Shown here piece after piece: positions 4,566-5,774 of a stretch of DNA of 5,774 bases (position 1 is the first letter of the stretch; each line of letters opens with the position of its first letter). The position numbers and the translations under genes are program-made. The DNA comes from an uncultured Eubacteriales bacterium. GTDB taxonomy: Bacteria; Bacillota; Clostridia; Christensenellales; Borkfalkiaceae. The notes under the pieces were generated by a model. It did not search any database. It was given only the letters and a program-made list of their open reading frames with translations, and was not told where the DNA came from. The stretch spans positions 1 through 5,774 of the forward strand of contig CACXDQ010000116.1 of NCBI GenBank assembly GCA_902766475.1. The letters run 5' to 3'.

Positions 4566-5400
4566 ACTCAGCGCAAAATGCGACGTTCGTGGCATGATAT
4601 TTATCGTCGTCTTGTATGCGATAGGCGCCGTTTCCGTTCCGTTCGAGACGGTGGCGAAGTTTATCGGCGACGAGCCGTACCTCGTATTTTTGAGCGGTTT
4701 TTTCTTTAAATCGCTTTGCGCCGCCATTCCCGTATATCTCGTTTTTCAGTTCAAAATGAGCGGAATGTTTTCGGGTTTTAAAGGCGCTGTCAAATACCTT
4801 GCGGTCTTGCCGGCGCTCGTCGTTGCGATAGACAATTTTCCGATCGTTCCGCTTTTTAGCGGCGATACGACTGTTTCAGCCAAGCCCGTAACGGCGATTT
4901 GTTACGTTCTTTACTGCCTGTCGATAGGGGCTTTGGAAGAGAGTATTTTCAGAGGCAACATTCTCCCGCTATTCATGTATGCGTTCGGGAGAAACAAAAA
5001 GGGCACGTTTTGGGCGATAATATGCTCTTCGGCAATCTTCGGGGCGATGCACCTTCTCAATCTCTTCGGCGGCTTTTCGGCGGGCGTATTTTTGCAAGTG
5101 GGGTATTCTTTCCTGATAGGCGCAATGTGCGCCGCAACAATGCTTTTTACGGGCAATATTTTCGTGCCCGTAATAATTCACTCTCTCTTCGATATAGGCG
5201 GCTTTATGTTCGACAATTTCGGTACGGGCACGCTGTGGACGACGCCTAATATAATAGTTACGGCGATAGTTTCCGTTCTTTGCGCCGCCGCTATCTTGAT
5301 ACTTTTTGTAAAATGGGATTTTGCGCCCGTCTACGAAAGCTGGGGCTTAAACGTTTATCCTACCGACGAGGAGAGGGCGAGATATAAGTCAAAAAAGTAA
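4552..5400 (+). CDS. CPBP family intramembrane glutamic endopeptidase
   Basis: This 282-aa polytopic membrane protein has about seven to eight hydrophobic segments, starting near residue 14 and ending near 254. It carries the CPBP/Abi motifs in order: EESIFR (E129, E130, R134), FGAMH (F163, H167) and HSLFD (H210, D214). The family includes Rce1-like prenyl-protein proteases and bacterial bacteriocin-immunity or membrane-proteolysis proteins; the substrate here is unknown. The C-terminus is a charged cytoplasmic-looking tail ending YKSKK. The ATG at 4552 lies inside the NUDIX gene (14-bp overlap) and has no well-spaced ribosome binding site, only a GCGGAAG directly before it, so translation probably depends on coupling. 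M15 is a possible shorter start. Confidence 0.88.
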   Translation: MKGLELSAKCDVRGMIFIVVLYAIGAVSVPFETVAKFIGDEPYLVFLSGFFFKSLCAAIPVYLVFQFKMSGMFSGFKGAVKYLAVLPALVVAIDNFPIVPLFSGDTTVSAKPVTAICYVLYCLSIGALEESIFRGNILPLFMYAFGRNKKGTFWAIICSSAIFGAMHLLNLFGGFSAGVFLQVGYSFLIGAMCAATMLFTGNIFVPVIIHSLFDIGGFMFDNFGTGTLWTTPNIIVTAIVSVLCAAAILILFVKWDFAPVYESWGLNVYPTDEERARYKSKK

Positions 5401-5422
5401 TAAGTGTGGCTATAAGTCGATT

Positions 5423-5455
5423 AAACGGCATTTCAAAGCTTTTAAACGCCGTTTT
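5423..5455 (+). terminator. Terminator of the unknown/NUDIX/CPBP operon
   Basis: AAACGGC (5423-5429) and GCCGTTT (5448-5454) form a 7-bp stem that continues inward as TTT/AAA after one mismatch. A short T-run follows (TTTTATG). It lies 22 nt after the CPBP stop codon. Confidence 0.65.
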
Positions 5456-5456
5456 A

Positions 5457-5482
5457 TGATACAATATCCTTTTTTTGTATCA
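5457..5482. repeat. Inverted repeat between the terminator and the TM2 promoter
   Basis: TGATACAA (5457-5464) and TTGTATCA (5475-5482) form a perfect 8-bp inverted repeat around a T-rich 10-nt loop. It ends 5 nt before the TTGACA of the next promoter. It may be a second terminator element or an operator; no U-tract follows it. Confidence 0.5.
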
Positions 5483-5487
5483 AATAC

Positions 5488-5516
5488 TTGACATATCTTG
5501 GCGTAAATGTTAAAAT
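5488..5516 (+). promoter_or_regulatory. Strong promoter of the TM2-domain gene
   Basis: A perfect TTGACA (5488-5493), a 17-nt spacer and TAAAAT (5511-5516) with a TGT extension form the closest match to consensus in the window. The start is predicted near 5523, about 23 nt before the start codon. Confidence 0.8.
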
Positions 5517-5545
5517 AAAAACAGTATTTAAAGGAGGAAAAACAT

Positions 5546-5761
5546 ATGTCGGATAAATCAAGGCTTGTAGATTTGCTTTTGTGCTTCTTTTTAGGGGAGT
5601 TCGGTATTCACCGTTTCTATGAAGGCAAGATCGGTACGGGTATCCTTTGGCTTTTGACCGGTGGACTTTTAGGCTTCGGTTGGCTTATTGACCTAATATT
5701 GATTGCAATAGGCAAGGGCAAAGACGGTAACGGCAAACAAATTACCGATTGGGGCGTATGA
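5546..5761 (+). CDS. TM2 domain-containing membrane protein
   Basis: The 71-aa protein is a complete TM2 domain. The first hydrophobic helix (about 7-20) leads into GEFGIHRFYEGK (G17, F19-G20, H22-R23-F24-Y25), the family hallmark. The second helix (about 30-56) contains WLIDL (W46, D49) and is followed by a DGNGKQI tail. TM2 proteins are small two-helix membrane proteins found across bacteria and eukaryotes; their bacterial function is not known. AAGGAGG (5531-5537) lies 8 nt before the ATG. Strong promoter and strong ribosome binding site suggest high expression. No partner gene is visible before the window ends 13 nt later. Confidence 0.9.
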   Translation: MSDKSRLVDLLLCFFLGEFGIHRFYEGKIGTGILWLLTGGLLGFGWLIDLILIAIGKGKDGNGKQITDWGV

Positions 5762-5774
5762 TCGACCTCGGTAA

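Noticed and set aside
4317..4727. Long open frame on the minus strand over the NUDIX/CPBP junction
   Set aside because: It is antisense to two well-supported genes with complete motifs and has no ribosome binding site or family features.

Overview
This window looks like a chromosomal segment of a low-to-moderate-GC member of the Bacillota, most likely an uncultured, anaerobic, gut-type clostridium. The evidence is AGGAGG-type ribosome binding sites, TATAAT/TTGACA-type promoters, and a set of genes typical of Clostridia: a DUF4364 protein, a TIGR03905-type TSCPD protein, an HPr-like protein and a stand-alone two-OB-fold SSB. A finer placement cannot be supported. No phage, transposase, CRISPR, rRNA or tRNA gene is visible.

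Left part (1-1300). The tail of a rightward gene (1-57) ends before a bidirectional terminator. The same terminator serves a leftward gene for a single-stranded-DNA-binding protein (171-878). The 421-bp space between ssb and the next gene is the most unusual part of the window. It holds the ssb promoter, a short palindrome, and two tandem copies (135 and 134 bp) of a compact unit. Each unit reads as extended -10 promoter, a tightly folded multi-hairpin RNA, and an intrinsic terminator. The copies differ mainly in loops, bulges and linkers, and one stem base pair is exchanged A-T to C-G on both sides. This suggests a duplicated small-RNA gene. A third copy of the promoter motif lies 6 bp before the start codon of the PHP-domain phosphoesterase gene (1300-1971), whose mRNA is predicted to be leaderless.

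Middle (1976-3172). A second bidirectional terminator separates the PHP gene from a leftward operon. In transcription order this encodes an HPr-like protein lacking the phospho-acceptor histidine, a DUF4364 winged-helix protein and a small TSCPD-domain protein. It is read from a promoter at 3144-3172.

Right part (3192-5774). A divergent promoter drives a tightly overlapping rightward operon: an unrecognised 259-aa protein, a NUDIX hydrolase of the ADP-ribose pyrophosphatase type, and a CPBP-family intramembrane protease. A terminator follows. A strong promoter with a strong ribosome binding site then serves a small TM2-domain membrane protein (5546-5761).

Most genes are small housekeeping or regulatory genes with no obvious shared pathway. 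The candidate new biology is the tandem structured-RNA unit at 1016-1293.
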